Origin: Lantana camara
Taxonomy: Eukaryota > Streptophyta > Magnoliopsida > Lamiales > Verbenaceae
DNA: 64,000 bases
Direction: 5' to 3'
Assembly: GCA_037501455.1 (NCBI GenBank)
Contig: CM074858.1
Coordinates: 12,264,501-12,328,500 of the forward strand
Part shown: one piece after another, positions 22,691-34,925 of the stretch
Layout: each line of letters begins with the position of its first letter
Position numbering within the stretch: the first letter of the stretch is position 1
Notes under the pieces: model-generated
The model's input: the letters and a program-made list of their open reading frames with translations, nothing else
Told to the model about the DNA's origin: nothing
Database searches by the model: none
Translations under genes and position numbers: made by a program

Positions 22691-23995
22691 TGTGTTAACT
22701 ATCGATAAATAGTAAATCTAAGGATTAACGGTAGTTATGTATTCAGGAATTCGACAACAAGATTATGTCTGATTATACGTACTCATTTAATATTAAGTCA
22801 CTAAACTACACTATTTAATATAGTTTACGTGATTTAATCTCATTTAAAGACATTAAACAATCATATACATTCTATCCCATTAATTTTATAATCATATAAC
22901 AGTAATTAACTGCTGTCGTTACGAGAAAATAGTCGTAGCTCCAAAAGGACCAAAACAACAACTAGCAGCTAACTAATTTCCGTAATGCATATATTCTTTA
23001 AAAGGAAGAAGTAAAGGATGAGAACTAAAGTACATATATGTTCTCGACAATAAAAAATGTTATCGACAATAATAACATCGAGAATAACCACCTTTTGCCT
23101 TTTAAAATCATAATTCAATCTATCTATATAAATTAATTAAAAGTTGCAATAAGTAGTATAAATAAGTTTCGTTGTTCCAAGTGAATTTTTTTTTTTTTTG
23201 CCAGCTCTCGATTTGAATCCCTTTAACCACATTCGTCTAGGGAGGTCACATGTAATTCTAAAAAGATCCTCATTTTTAACAGTTCAAACACCAAGTCGTA
23301 ATTCTGGTCAACAATATATCCTAATCTTGGAATCGGGTAGTCACTCTACTCGTGAATTTCCCTTTATCATCCCCTCCACGGTTCCACCTCTGCGAGAAAA
23401 AAAAAAAAAAAAAAAAAAGGAAAAGATTCTTAGGTTTCTTTGTTTAATTATTTTAAAATTTTCCAATGGTTTACAATGAAATCAAAATAGCTTATCTTGT
23501 CACTTCTTAATTAGCAATTTAGTATCATCTTTCGAACCCATTATATCAAAATTAACTTGGTCCCAGTAATTTCCCTTTCGCACATAAAATTAACAAGTTC
23601 CCTTTATATATATTCTTTAAAATCTTCCCATCTATTTAATTTGTTATGGGACTTTTTTGAAAAAAAAAAAAAAATTTTTTTTTTTGAATAATATATTGAG
23701 AAACCTAACAATCTACAGATGTACATGCACATTTGAAAAAAAAAAAAAAAAAACTAAATTGAACTTGGGTAGGCACTTGCAGGAGAAGGTAGAATTAATT
23801 ATCAAGAATATGGACAAGTAGAAGCAGCTAAAGCCATTTGCATGTGAGCTCCTTTTCACTTCATAGGTTGAGCTTCAACACCCAAATATGGCCGTCCATT
23901 TCTCTCTACTTTTCCATGTTTTTCTATACTCATCGGAATCTTCCCACTACTCAGGACATTCATCACATGCAACCCCACCACCCCCCATCAAGTAC
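22691..23995. other. Intergenic DNA upstream of the second CEP gene
   Basis: No gene is supported. Poly-T (about 23187-23200) and poly-A (about 23398-23418) bracket a 200-bp segment that resembles a decayed small insertion, but no TSD or tRNA-type promoter could be confirmed. Further A/T homopolymers lie at 23660-23690 and 23736-23753. The frame at 23838-24056 overlaps the presumed promoter and leader of the CEP gene. Confidence 0.5.
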
Positions 23996-24003
23996 TATAT
24001 ATA
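23996..24003 (+). promoter_or_regulatory. TATA box of the second CEP gene
   Basis: tatatata within 'tactatatatacag' lies 106 bp upstream of the ATG at 24109 and after a C-rich tract, a typical plant core-promoter position. Confidence 0.6.
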
Positions 24004-24108
24004 CAGTAGAGTTTGAAAACGTTTTGATATATCAACTCAAACCTAAACGACTTTAATAGATTTCTTCCAACTCTCTTCTCTCTTTTCCTGATCATTACAG
24101 TTATATAA

Positions 24109-24369
24109 ATGGCGAGATATTATTCTAAGTCTTGTGCCATTTGTGTTGTTTTTCTTGTTCTGATTCTCTGTGGTATTCAGGAAAGTGTAGTTACTGTTGA
24201 GGGGAGGCATTTGAAGGGGCGAGCTAAGAACTCTTTGAAAGCTACGAATGGCGGGAAGTATGGCAGCTCGGGTAATGAAATGCGGGAGAGCAAGGCCGAG
24301 TACGTGGCCGGATATCGGACGACGACGCCGGGAAACAGTCCAGGCATTGGCCATTCGATTCATGACTAG
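24109..24369 (+). CDS. CEP: CEP-family secreted peptide hormone precursor (second copy)
   Basis: The 86-residue precursor has a signal peptide (about residues 1-31, hydrophobic core CVVFLVLILCG), a short basic spacer and the C-terminal CEP domain YRTTTPGNSPGIGHSIHD at residues 69-86. It is the closest paralogue of the gene at 4452. Both have E-x-RHL right after the signal peptide, the same TTPGNSPGIGHS core and an SxHD tail after the family-typical GH end. The gene is intronless and a candidate poly(A) signal (aaataaatg) lies near 24467. By family knowledge the product is cleaved and proline-hydroxylated to a ~15-mer apoplastic or xylem-mobile signal. Whether the SxHD tail is trimmed cannot be read from sequence. 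Confidence 0.92.
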   Translation: MARYYSKSCAICVVFLVLILCGIQESVVTVEGRHLKGRAKNSLKATNGGKYGSSGNEMRESKAEYVAGYRTTTPGNSPGIGHSIHD

Positions 24370-24577
24370 AAGATTAATTCCTTTTTTTTTTTTTCTAATT
24401 TAATTGTTGCACGTTTTAATTAATTTTCCCGTATTTTTAAGTGTGCTGTTCATTCGTGAAATTGTAAATAAATGAATTGTTCTTGAATGATTAACTTTGG
24501 CTTTTATGATTTTATTCCTGTGTTTTGATGTGTGGAAATCCAAAATACGTGTATTGAGTATTGATAAAGAGAATAAG

Positions 24578-24580
<3 letters not shown>

Positions 24581-24634
<54 letters not shown>
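24581..24634. repeat. TA microsatellite
   Basis: About 54 bases of TA dinucleotides about 210 bp downstream of the second CEP gene. Confidence 0.95.
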
Positions 24635-24638
<4 letters not shown>

Positions 24639-24639
24639 C

Positions 24640-25233
24640 TAATAGGCCTTAAAAGTGCACATAAATATTAAGAACAAATGGACAATTTGAAATAAAAATA
24701 TATTCGATGGTAGTACCTGTGTTTGTAGTTACAGGTTAAGCAACTTTTAGCATAAATATAATATAATTAAATGGGATATAAAATTGAAAAGAGACAAATT
24801 GCCATTCTTATAGCAACTAACAAACTGACTTGGATTCGGCTCTCTTTTCCTTCTAAACTATTTTGATTTAAATTTGACTCGATCAAGTAAAATTGATCAT
24901 GTGACCCATATTTTGTAACACATATATATATATAGTTGTATAATTTTTTTTCAAAGTTGAAAAGAAATACTAATGAAAACATACCAAGTAAAAGTATACA
25001 AACACACTAGTAATGGTACTTGGTAACAATATTTTTGCCTCGTTTTATCACAAAAATGATTTTCAAAACCACCAAATTAAAGGACAATAGATATTCATAT
25101 GCTTAGATTGCCATTGTTGCAATAAGTATGACACTCAAATTCACAGCTTCAAGCAAATTAATAATATTTACAGTCTTACAAAAAATAAATGGAAAAGGTA
25201 ATTAATGTGGCAATTGGCGATATGTATTTAGTG
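24640..25233. other. AT-rich intergenic DNA
   Basis: No supported gene or element. The minus-strand frame at 24767-24982 is low-complexity. Confidence 0.5.
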
Positions 25234-25241
25234 ATAATATA

Positions 25242-25418
25242 CAGAGACGGAGCCAGGATTTAATATAAGATGGTAAAAATTAAAATATCTAAAATAAGGG
25301 GACAAAATTTTGATTTGGGGGCGAAAATATAAAATTCTCAAAATATATATACAAATTTAAAAAAAAATTCAAAATTTAGCGGGTGGGGGCCACCACCCCA
25401 TGCCCCCCTTGGCTCCTG
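25242..25418. mobile_element. Small hAT-type miniature element (177 bp)
   Basis: It starts cagagacggagccagg and ends ccttggctcctg, imperfect TIRs of the 'CAGRGRCGGAGCCAGG' type common to plant hAT miniature elements. It is flanked by 8-bp repeats with one mismatch (ataatata at 25234-25241 and ataataca at 25419-25426); 8-bp TSDs are typical of hAT. The C-rich tract before the right end matches this class. There is no coding capacity. Confidence 0.7.
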
Positions 25419-25426
25419 ATAATACA

Positions 25427-27766
25427 ATTTACGGTATGCTGTACCCAAAAAAAAAAAAAAAAAATTAAAAAATTACGTTGCTCCTACTTAGTACTTGCAA
25501 TAATTTTCTTTTCTCACTGAATGTTACTATATTAAGTGGATCATTGTACCAAGAAAGTTATAGTTCAGAAGTGAATTTCACGGAACTCAAACTAATTAAA
25601 TGATAAGTATATTATATCTATTATTTAATAAGTTTTTTTTTTTTTAATTTGTAATAATTATACTGTAAATATAAAATATATACTTGTTATTTTATTGTAC
25701 TCATGGTTTGACCGAATTAAGTTCGGACATAAATTATTGCGTGTACTGTCACTAATTTTATAACAAAGATTAATCATGACTAATTCGTCATCATTAGATA
25801 CGCCAATAATCACAAATAGTGACAACTTGTTATACTGTCACTCATTTTTCTCTTTCTTGTAATGATACAAATTTATTTACTTTTTTTTTTTTTTTTGAAA
25901 ATTGTGGTGAGAATATTTTTTGTAAAAATGATTTAACTAATTACAAAAAGTTACAACTTCAAAAATGCTATCATCTATCGTATTATTTCGGAATGATTTG
26001 GAGACAATATAAATGATCACCAAAAAGATTTAATTAGCAACAAAACAAAATTCATTAATTATCACTTATTTTTCCCTTTTTTGTTTACGAGTAAAATTAT
26101 ATATCTATGGTAGTTACTCTCAAGTCTTAACTTACGTAAAAGATCGACCGCAGAAATTTTTCACGAGATGGGTCCCATAGGCGAGCCATCGGAAATTTTG
26201 AACGAAAAATTGATGGAATTCCTTCCTTTTCTAATTATCTTATTATGTATCTCCCAGTAATTAATTTACTTATAGTTCTATTAATGAAATTAAGTACCAA
26301 AATTATTGGGCATTTGATGATTGACTCGATTATTATAGTGTGGAACTTAGCTGCTAGTTTGGTTGTTGTAATTGTGCCTGATCTTGAATTGTCCTCGAAT
26401 GGGATTGTCCTCAATTTGGTTAATAATCCGGGATTGTTCATGCCTTATTATTTTCGCGGTCATTTTTGTATGTTCGCCTTACTTGATGCTTGACTCGGTT
26501 CTTTGTAATCTTTGTTCTCGCTTGTTATATATGAGGGGGTCTCGATAAACTTCTCACGGTTTGTGTGATCGATTTTCATGAAAAACAAAAAAAAGTACCC
26601 AAGATTCCCAAGGAATTTCAAAAATTCCACCTAGTCAATATCAGAAGAGCTGGTCCATCAATTGCATGTTATGAACTGATGATGGAGAAAAATATATCTT
26701 TTATTAACACCTTGAGATCCGCACATAATATACTCTTAATTAATACAGTTATTGGTAAAGTTGTCGTCCAGCCAAAAATAATCCCACATCGAGTTGTACG
26801 TCATGTGATTGTGTTTAACTTATGTCTCATTCCTCTCTTCATTAACCACTCCAAATTGTTAAAACATTAATTTTAATTACCTGCGGCTCGAAAACCTTTT
26901 TGTGCTACGAATGTAGCTAATGTATCTGGACTCAATCCTAATCCCGTATCTGGACTAGGTTTGTTCATGTTCTTTGGGGTCAGTCCAAGTTTATTCATGC
27001 ATGTGCATGCATACTTTTGTTGTTAATAATACTTAAAAAGTGTGTGCTAAAACTTAAATAAATATATGCATTAGACTTTGAACAAAGTGTTTTATAGGTG
27101 TTTCCAGCTGCTGAGCCGGAACTTTAGAGTCAGGAAGGTCATTTTTTATAATCAAAATTAAACATGACTAATTTTTAAGGTGAGAAGACATTAGTTGTCG
27201 AGGATACCTATCGAACACTCCCGATCCGTCATGAATACTAAATATGTAAAAGTAGTTTTAATGTTAGAGGATTACCGGTGGTCCAATACGCAGCTCGCGT
27301 CTCATATATGGCCCCGTCAGGGCCGTCACCGGGTGTTTCCGACTCATATTTTCGTTTAAGAGAAATTAATATATAGTTTTTGAATATGGGAGTTGAGTAT
27401 ACAAGTATGGAAAGAAACTATAAATTAAATAAAATGCATGTTCTTTAATTTGCCATTTTTTTATTTCAACTCAAGTATAGACTGCAGACACCAACTTCGG
27501 GCCTCTTTCATGGATTGGGCCGTGCAGACCACCTTAATTACGCGTGGACTAGTATCCAAATATGTCGGGCCTCGATTAAATCGGCCCAATATCCACCATA
27601 CGAAGGGAAGAATATAATATGAATTGACAAGAAATCAGGCGGTACCGTAAATTCATAGAAAGTGCAATAGGGAAACAATTAATAGTAATGGTAATAAATA
27701 AATAAAGGATAAATATAAAATTATCATAAATGATATTCTGTAAATTATATATATATATATATATAT
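25427..27766. other. Intergenic DNA, no gene recognised
   Basis: Short frames at 25819-26016, 26245-26493 and 26565-26870 have no domain I recognise. The 26245-26493 frame is hydrophobic at its start but lacks a convincing promoter or family. Around 27110 'gagccggaactt' hints at another hAT-type end, without a partner. A TA run at about 27748-27766 directly precedes the gypsy LTR. Confidence 0.45.
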
Positions 27767-28353
27767 TGACGTAGCTCGGACCAGCTTTCCCACTTGGACC
27801 TATCACAGCGCGCCACTTGGTATCTCGATCAGGTCGATACCCTCCGTTGATGGTATCGAGCCCGCAATTAACCTCTCCCAAACTTTTACCTCTCCGTACC
27901 TCTATTGTCGAAAGCTCCATGCTCGATCCAGGTGTCTCAACCCACTCCGACCACATAGCTGGCCAGTCCACTATCCGTCTCCAAAGAGAGTGGCCGACCA
28001 AGCATTAAATGTCTGGTGATCATGGGATACCTGTCAGCTTGAGACGCTGGCACGTCGATGAGGATCCTTCTCACTCTTCACCCTATATAAATGCCCGCAT
28101 TTGTACCACAGGTAAGTTTTTCACCTACCGCATTTACTGCAACCTAAACTCGATCATCTCAACTCGATACTGACTTGAGCGTCGGAGTGTCAACCCCGGT
28201 CTCACCCCCATCTCCCCCGAGTTGGTCTCGAGCTCACCCTTCTTTTCATCTTCCCTAGATTTCGAGCTAGAGGCGGCATTCCTTTAATCAACAAATTCAA
28301 GTGCTCGGGCCAGAGCTCCGGATCGACCCGTCATCGAAAATTTAGCTCGATCA
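27767..28353 (+). repeat. 5' LTR of the Tat-like element
   Basis: It starts TGACGTAGCTCGG and ends TTTAGCTCGATCA (587 bp). A TATA box (ccctatataaatg) lies at about 28081-28093 and the 'gacttgagcgtcggagtg' tract at about 28170, as in the solo LTR at 19439. The primer-binding region follows at once ('tagcaccgtctgtgggaa', 28358-28375), a changed form of the tggcgccgtctgtgggaa string usual in this group. No TSD can be scored because the right end is lost. Confidence 0.8.
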
Positions 28354-28397
28354 TTTTAGCACCGTCTGTGGGAATATCGCAACAAAAAGTCATTGAC

Positions 28398-29575
28398 CAT
28401 GTCAGCTCGTAATCTGGCATCGCATCTTCAACGAGAATGGTCGGGAAATTCTTCCTCAAGTTCCTGTGCGTGTGCCCCCTCCCGTGGCCACTGCACCCCA
28501 ACTTGCCTACTCGACGCTCGAGCTAGATAACTACCTGAAAGTCTGCCGAGAGGAAGCTATAGCTGCTGCCGTCGAGGGAAGAGAACCACGGATGCCCGAG
28601 TGTCCTCCCACTCGACCCCTAGAGATATTGCAGCCTGTAGCAAACTACCCAGGTTACGTCCAGCAAGTGCCCTTTCATCATCCCATCGGATATTGGGCAG
28701 GGGTCGGACATCCTTCTTATCATCCCTCTCAATATCAACCGCCACCACCTCGGGTTCAAGAGAATATGCAGCGACCAGTCTAAGAGCGACACTCCATCTG
28801 AGCCAATGATGAAGCTGATTCTAGAGCTCCTGCAAACACAAATAAACGTCACGTTTATAGCCTCGAGAATCACGAAGACTCTAGGCCAAGGAGTCGGTGC
28901 ACTAACTCTCGGAGAAGAAATAACAGTCCCAGACGATCCGAGATTCAAAGGGAACAAGACAGCCATTGCAGTGATATCTCGCGACGAGGGTCGAGCGGAG
29001 TCTTTGATCGATTAGGCCCCAACGGACCGAATCAAATTCGGAGATCTAACCGTGGGCACATTGTATGGTCCGACGATCTCAGAAATCAACTCCCTCCTCG
29101 AGATCCAAGATAAAATTCCAGACAATACAACGAGGGTCAAGGCTCCCATAGTCGCTCCCATAGCCGATCTCGTACCCCTCGAAGCACACACTCGGGGTAA
29201 CATCAAGACAGACCTTGGCAGTATCGCAGTGATCGGGAAGCCCAATCTCCATTTTGCGATGAAATTATCGAGACCACGACAGAGGAAAAGATCCCCATGG
29301 GATTACCCACGTATAATGGCTCAACTGATCCCGAAAAACATGTGTCCATACTCAAAATGCAGCTCAGCATGTTTGGGCATTCCCCTAACATATGGGCCAA
29401 AATTTTTGTCACTACACTCGATGGACCTTCTCAGGATTGGTTCTCGAGGCTTCCCCCTCGATCCATCACTCATTTCTCTTCGATGAAAGGGGATAAGCTC
29501 CCCTCAACCTATCTTTACACCATCAAACAAGGAGCGAACGAGTCTCTCTGAGACTTCTTCACTTGATTTTCACAA
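28398..29575 (+). pseudogene. Gag of the Tat-like element, 5' part
   Basis: The likely start is the ATG at 28398 (MSARNLASHLQRE). The frame then shifts into a proline-rich segment (28466-28783) and an arginine/serine-rich segment. It reaches the capsid-type retrotransposon gag domain at about 29240-29575, with EKIPMGLPTYNGSTDPEKHV, then FVTTLDGPSQDWFSRLPPRS and KQGANESL. At least two frameshifts and several stops occur, two of them just before the hAT insertion at 29584. Gag would form the particle shell. Reading resumes at 32275 on the far side of the hAT element. Confidence 0.8.
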
Positions 29576-29583
29576 GCTGTCAT

Positions 29584-32274
29584 CAGGGGCGACTCCAGAA
29601 CTTATGAACAGTGGGTAAAAAATTTAACTCACAATAAAAAAATATTAAAAAAAATACTTTATTTAAAATATTTATTTTACAATTGTCCTCTACGATTTTT
29701 CATATTTTGGAACCGCACCATAATTTTATCGTTACTAATCGTATTAAACACATCATTCTTAATATATGTAACTAAACAGTCACTCATAAACTGATCACCA
29801 ATACGGTTTCGTAGCCGATGCTTTACAGTCTTCATCGCTGAAAATGTTCGTTCAACCGTTGCAGTAGCCACAGGTAAAATCAGAGATAACTTAACAAGCA
29901 GATAAACTAGTTGATATACGACATCTTTCTTTTTCTCTACTAATTTTTCTACAAGGTTCACAACTCCAGATAATTGGAAGAAGTCGACATTTGACCGCAT
30001 ATCAATTATAAAAGTGTCCAATTGACACTCTAGTGCGAGAGGCTCAGCCGTGGAGAACTCAGATGGATAAAACTCAGCCATTCGCATCAACTTCTTTTTA
30101 TCAAAAGCCTCAAAAGAATTGCTTGGATTGAGGCAAGCCACATAACAAAGTAATTCAGTATTTACCTCGTCAAACCGATCATTCAACTCTTGAAGCTGCA
30201 TATCAATGACATTATAAAATAACTCGATGCGATAATGATGCAAATTGGTAACTTCTGTTACTTTGCGTCTTGATCGCCCTCGAATATAAGAATGATTCAT
30301 GTCTGGAACGTCGATTTTATTCTTTTCACAAAATAAAAGAATTTGAGCGAGCAAGTTATCCCAGTTCTCATCTCTCACACTTTGTAGTTGTTTTTTTGGT
30401 AATCTCAACAAGTTTCATTGCGTTTACTATGTCTTGATCTTTTCTTTACAATGCTTGTGACAGTTCGTTAGTGATTCCCAACACCTTCCACATCAAATTC
30501 AACTTAAAAATGAAATTAAATGAGAAAATAGCATCTAGCAGCGAAGAAGCATCGGATCTTTGCTCAGCATTTAATCCATCTTCCAAAATAATTTCAAGAA
30601 GATCTGCCACTGAAGAAAACATATCAAGCAAACTAACGAGTGTAAATAATGAGAACCCCATCGAGTATCTGCAGGATGTTTCAATGTAGTTTCTTGATTC
30701 AATCCTTGACCACTTGAGATTTCTCCGTTACCTAATGCTTCAACAACTTTCTCAAGTTGTTTTTCTCGAAGAATGTCTTGACGTTTACAGAAAGCTCCAA
30801 CAACGTTTAACAAGGTAGCCACCAAATTGAAGAACAAACAAATTTCCACATGATTTTTTGTAGTAGAAACAAGTGTTAACTGAAGTTGATGAGCAAAACA
30901 ATGGATATAAAAAGCTGAGGCATTCTCTTTAAAAATCAAACTTTTCAATCCATTAAATTGTCCTTTCATATTGCTAGTTCTATCATAACCTTGCCCTCTA
31001 ATTTTTTGTAAACTCAAGCCATGTTTTGATAATAATGACTCAACGGCTGCTTTCAGAGATAAAGAAGTTGTATCGGTTACATGGACAATACCAATAAAGT
31101 GCTCAACCACTGATCCTTTTTTATTCACATATCGCAAAACCACTGAAATCTGTTCTTTCATAGAGATATCACGAGATTCATCAAGTAATATAGCAAAACA
31201 TTCATTCCCAATATCATAAATAATAGCATTAACTGTTTCTTTTGCTGCAGCATTGACTATATCTTTTTGAATATCTGAATGTACCAATTTAAGATTTTTT
31301 GGAGTGCTTTTGATCACATCACGTATGGTCTCATTATGTTTTCTAAGGAAGTGAAGAAGTTCACGAAAATTACCTCGATTTTTTGATTCGTCTGATTCAT
31401 CATGACCACGAAATGCAAACCTTGACCCAAGAGGTATTGAACACAGTCAATCGATGCACTCAAATGAGTTCGATACTGTAACCGGGTTTTATCTGAATGT
31501 CTATAGAAAGAAACATCAACATGGTGCTTTTGTCTCATCAAATCTTCACACATCTTCAAAGTTTTATTATGCGCACTATTAGGACCCCCCTCGTGGATTT
31601 TAAGTCTATCTTTCTTGTTCCATGCTTTGAATCCATCAATAATAAAAGAATCGCCTCCTGCTTGTTTTCCAATTTATGGTTGGAAAAGATAACAAGATAA
31701 GCAATATGCAGCATCTTTTTCAATACTGTATTCCAACCAATTTTCATATTCTTTGAACCAATCCGGATTAAATCGACGCATCATCCCACCAATATCTCTT
31801 TGTGGAAAAACAGGACTTGAAGGTTAGCATGGCCCTTTTTGTATATACCATCTTTGTATCTCATCTCGATTATTTGGATGATAATCTATAATTTTCTTGC
31901 GTAATCCAGGATCTGATGGAAGACTTTCAAAATCAATCACTTCTCGACTGCGCTTTGAATCATCTTGATTACTTTCTTCGATCGATGAATTCTCTAGAAC
32001 TTGTGATTTTCTTTAGTAAGATTTTTCCATCTCTAACAATGGCTTTCGAAATTGAAGAAACTGCAAAGTGTATATTCTTTAGAGTTTTTAATATTTAGGG
32101 CATCATTAAATAGACTTTTATTTTTATTTTTGGGTTATGGGCTTTTTTAATTTTGCACATGATTCTAAAATTTATGGGGTTAATACACTTTTTCCTTTTT
32201 TTAAGTGGGGTATATATATATAAAATTGAGTGGGGTCAACTGACCCCACAATGATGGTTGTGGCGTCGCCCTTG
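29584..32274 (-). mobile_element. hAT-superfamily DNA transposon (2691 bp) inserted in gag, exact 8-bp TSD
   Basis: The TIRs are CAGGGGCGACTCCAGAAC at 29584 and, on minus at 32274, CAAGGGCGACGCCACAAC, with 14-15 of 18 matching. The 8-bp TSD gctgtcat is exact at 29576-29583 and 32275-32282. Joining across one TSD copy restores the gag reading (QAVIKTDEPSIDL), which shows the precise insertion site. It carries a broken transposase gene of the TTF-type zinc finger/hAT-dimerisation class on minus. Confidence 0.93.
29677..31747 (-). pseudogene. hAT transposase (TTF zinc-finger and hAT dimerisation type), broken
   Basis: The order from the N-terminus (high coordinates) follows. An N-terminal TTF-zinc-finger region (about 31950-31556) is spread over several frames. 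Next is the RNase H-like catalytic region (31317-30571) with LLDESRDISMKEQISVVLRY, GQGYDRTSNMKGQFNGLKSL, YIHCFAHQLQLTLV and DTRWGSHY. Last is the C-terminal hAT dimerisation domain (30411-29677) with LILPVATATVERTFSAMKTV and KHRLRNRIGDQFMSDCLVTY. Frame changes near 31556, 31314, 30571 and 30430 prevent one product. Family members cut and paste by hairpin chemistry on the flanking host DNA; this copy could not make a full enzyme. Confidence 0.88.
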
Positions 32275-32796
32275 GCTGTCATCAAGACTGATGAACCGAG
32301 TATCGACTTGCTCATCCCTATAATCCATCAAGCTCTGGTCAGCAATGATTGTGCTCGATATATCATTCTCCAAAAACCAAAAAACTTGGCCGAAATCCAG
32401 GCAGTTGCTTGTGATTGGATGCAGCTCAAGGAATTGGAAAATTCCCGACTCGGTCCCACACGAAACAAAAGGAACGATCCAGACCGATTCTCCAAATCTG
32501 AAGGTCATCCTAAAGTCGACATTCCCCTTGGTCAGACCCCACAAAAGCATTATACGCAGCTCACACGACCGATCGATGAGATCTACAACGTCATCGACCC
32601 AAAGATCCTCAAGAAACCAAAATCGATGAGGAAGACGCCCAAGATTCGAGAGAGCAACAAGTTTTGTAACTTCCATCAGCAGAAGGGCCATAACACCTCT
32701 GAATGCAACGCTCTGCGTGAAGAAATCAAACGACTCATCAAAGGTGGACACTTACTCGAGTTTGTCAAAAAGATCGATGACAACGCTCGAAACTGA
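32275..32796 (+). pseudogene. Gag of the Tat-like element, 3' part with zinc knuckle
   Basis: Gag resumes after the hAT insertion. The end of the capsid region (LLIPIIHQALVSNDCARYI) is followed by a basic linker and a zinc-knuckle-like segment NKFCNFHQQKGHNTSECNAL (about 32659-32715). That C-x-F-H-x3-G-H-x-T-x2-C form replaces the standard CCHC knuckle in Tat-type gags. It ends at a TGA near 32796, which could be the natural gag end or a break before protease. Confidence 0.8.
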
Positions 32797-32899
32797 GAAA
32801 ACAACGGAAGTCACCCACTCGGCAACGACAAGCTAAACCCCCCAACAGAGAGCGATCCACACAATTGAACTTGCCTCGGTCGCATTGACATGATCGTGG

Positions 32900-33673
32900 G
32901 TGGACCCTCAGGTGGTGACTCGAAGACAGCTAGGAAGAAGACTCGGAGAGAAGCATCTCGAAGTTTCTTCTCTCCGAGTCTTCTTCGGCCTAAGAGAACT
33001 GATGAGTGTCCGACCTACGGAGTCTTGGCGTGAAGAGAAAGTTGTATTTAGTGAAAATGATATAACTGATGTACCTCAGCACTCGAGCAAAACACCTAGC
33101 TGTCCTATGGTTGTTACGCTCAACGTGGCTAACTTTGATGTATCTCGAACTTTAATCGATAATGGTAGCTCTAGCAATATTATCGTCTACTCCACTCTTG
33201 TGCGAATGAATTTACATGATAAATTGCTACTCGATCCTATTCGAACGTCTCTTACAGGTTTTAGTGGAGCTGATGTCTACACACAAGCGAGCATTCGACT
33301 GATAACCTCGATAGGTATGCTGCCCAGACGAGCCACTCAGGAGATTGAATACCTTGTTGTCGATATGCCCTCTGCCTACAACAACATTCTTGGTCGACCT
33401 GCATTGATCGAGTTTCGAGCCATCATCTCCACTTACCATCAAATGGTAAAGTTACCCACTCCCGCAGGAATCGACGAAATACGGTGCGATATCCTAACAT
33501 CTTGGACATGCTATTCCATTTTGATGGAAAAGGTTAAACAACCAAACGGAAAGCAGGTCCCTGTCCTTACCGCCGACCCTATAATTGAAGATGAGCTCGA
33601 AGATCCCGAAGCAGTCGACCCTGAAAATTCCAAAAAGATGTGCTCGTCACATACAGAAAAAAGGAAAAAATAG
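32900..33673 (+). pseudogene. Aspartic protease region of the Tat-like element
   Basis: This is a long open frame of 257 codons. The protease core has VVTLNVANFDVSRTLIDNGS (33108-33167), in which D-N-G-S is the active-site D-[ST/N]-G triad. Next come a flap-like region and YNNILGRPALIEFRAIIST (33378-33434), the usual second protease motif ILGRP. Upstream is an imperfect local duplication: 'gaagactcggagagaagcatctcgaag' is followed by its near-inverse (32936-32985). This is one of the better preserved segments, but it is separated from gag and RT by stops. Confidence 0.82.
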
Positions 33674-33784
33674 GAAGATAAGAAGCTCGAGTCTACAGAA
33701 GAACTCGAAGAGATACAACTAATTCCAGGTCAAACCAAAAAAATCACTCGTATTGGAGTAGGTCAAAAGGGAAAAGAACAATGC

Positions 33785-34925
33785 ATGGTGATCAAATTCC
33801 TCCGAGATAACATTGACGTCTTTGCCTGGAGCGCTTCTGAACTTGTAGGAGTCGATAGAAGAGTGATCGAGCATCATCTCAATGTCAACCCATCCTATAA
33901 ACCAGTCAAGCAAAGTGACTCTCGGAATGCAATAATCAAACATGAGGTCAACAAACTCCTCGATGCTCGATATATTACTCTTATCCGATATGTCGAGTGG
34001 CTTGGCAATGTGGTGCTTATCCCAAAACCTGGAGAAAAATGACAGATGTGCAACGACTTCACCGACCTCAACAAAGCATGTCCAATGGACCCGTATCCGC
34101 TACCTAAGATCAACCAGTTGGTCGACTCCACAGCCAGGTGTGAACGGTTGAGCATGATGGACGCCTTTCAAGGCTACTATCAGATTTTCATGGCTCTCGA
34201 GGATGAGTCAAAAACCGCCTTCGTAGTCTTTAACGACATTTACTGCTTCAAAGTCATGTCTTTCAGGCTCAAGAATGCGGGAGCTATATATCAGAGGATG
34301 ATCAACAAGGTCTTCGAATTAGAAATCGGGTAAACAATAGAAGTCTATGTCGACGATATGCTTGTCAAAAGTGAGAAAGTAATCGATCATCTTGATCATT
34401 TGAAAAAGGCATTCGACCTTTTGAAAAAGTATAATCTCAAACTCAACCCTACCAAATGCACATGAAGCTAACCCTACTAAGATCCAAGCTATCCAACTCT
34501 TCCCCAAACCCATCTCAATTCGCGATGTACAACGTCTGGTAGGTCGAATCATTTCATTACATCAATTCACTTTACGGTCCTCCGAGAAAGACTTTTATTT
34601 CTTCAAAATTCTCCGTAACATCAAAGCTTTCAAATGGATGTCCGAGTGCGACCGAGCACTAAAGGACCTCAAAACGTATTTAACATCTCCTTCCTTGCTT
34701 GCAAAACCAATCGATGCCGAGCCACTGTACCTATATCTAGCAGTATCATCCGAAACTATTACCTGGGTCCTTGTGACGATACGAGATCGAAAGCACCTTT
34801 CAGTCTACTATGTAGCAAAATCCTCCATGGCCCGGAGGTTCGATACCTCGAAATCGAAAAATTTACCCTTACGGTTGTGTATACCTCACGGAAGCTCTGA
34901 CCATGCTTTCAGGCTCATCCTATAA
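33785..34925 (+). pseudogene. Reverse transcriptase and first RNase H of the Tat-like element
   Basis: RT blocks appear in order: VIKFLRDNIDVFAWSASEL, then a K-MCNDFTDLNKACPMDPYPLP block from 34043, then MMDAFQGYYQIFMALEDESK, and the catalytic VYVDDMLVKS at about 34348-34378. Just before the MCNDF block the family tryptophan is a TGA stop (34040-34042). A TAA at 34331-34333 precedes the YVDD block. A region with VRPSTKGPQNVF/SECDRALKDLKTYL and then SVYYVAKSSMARRF (34638-34870) is the RNase H attached to RT, split over two frames. The stops look like C-to-T/G-to-A transitions at CpG or CAA/TGG codons, as expected from methylated-cytosine decay. Confidence 0.85.

Noticed and set aside
23187..23420. 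Decayed SINE between poly-T and poly-A runs
   Set aside because: 'gatttgaatccc' resembles a box B complement, but box A and a TSD are missing.
26245..26493. 82-codon hydrophobic ORF as a small membrane protein
   Set aside because: No recognisable family, and the minus strand is equally open; AT-rich DNA gives such frames often.
32236..32751. 171-codon minus-strand ORF
   Set aside because: It is a shadow of the gag zinc-knuckle frame on plus.
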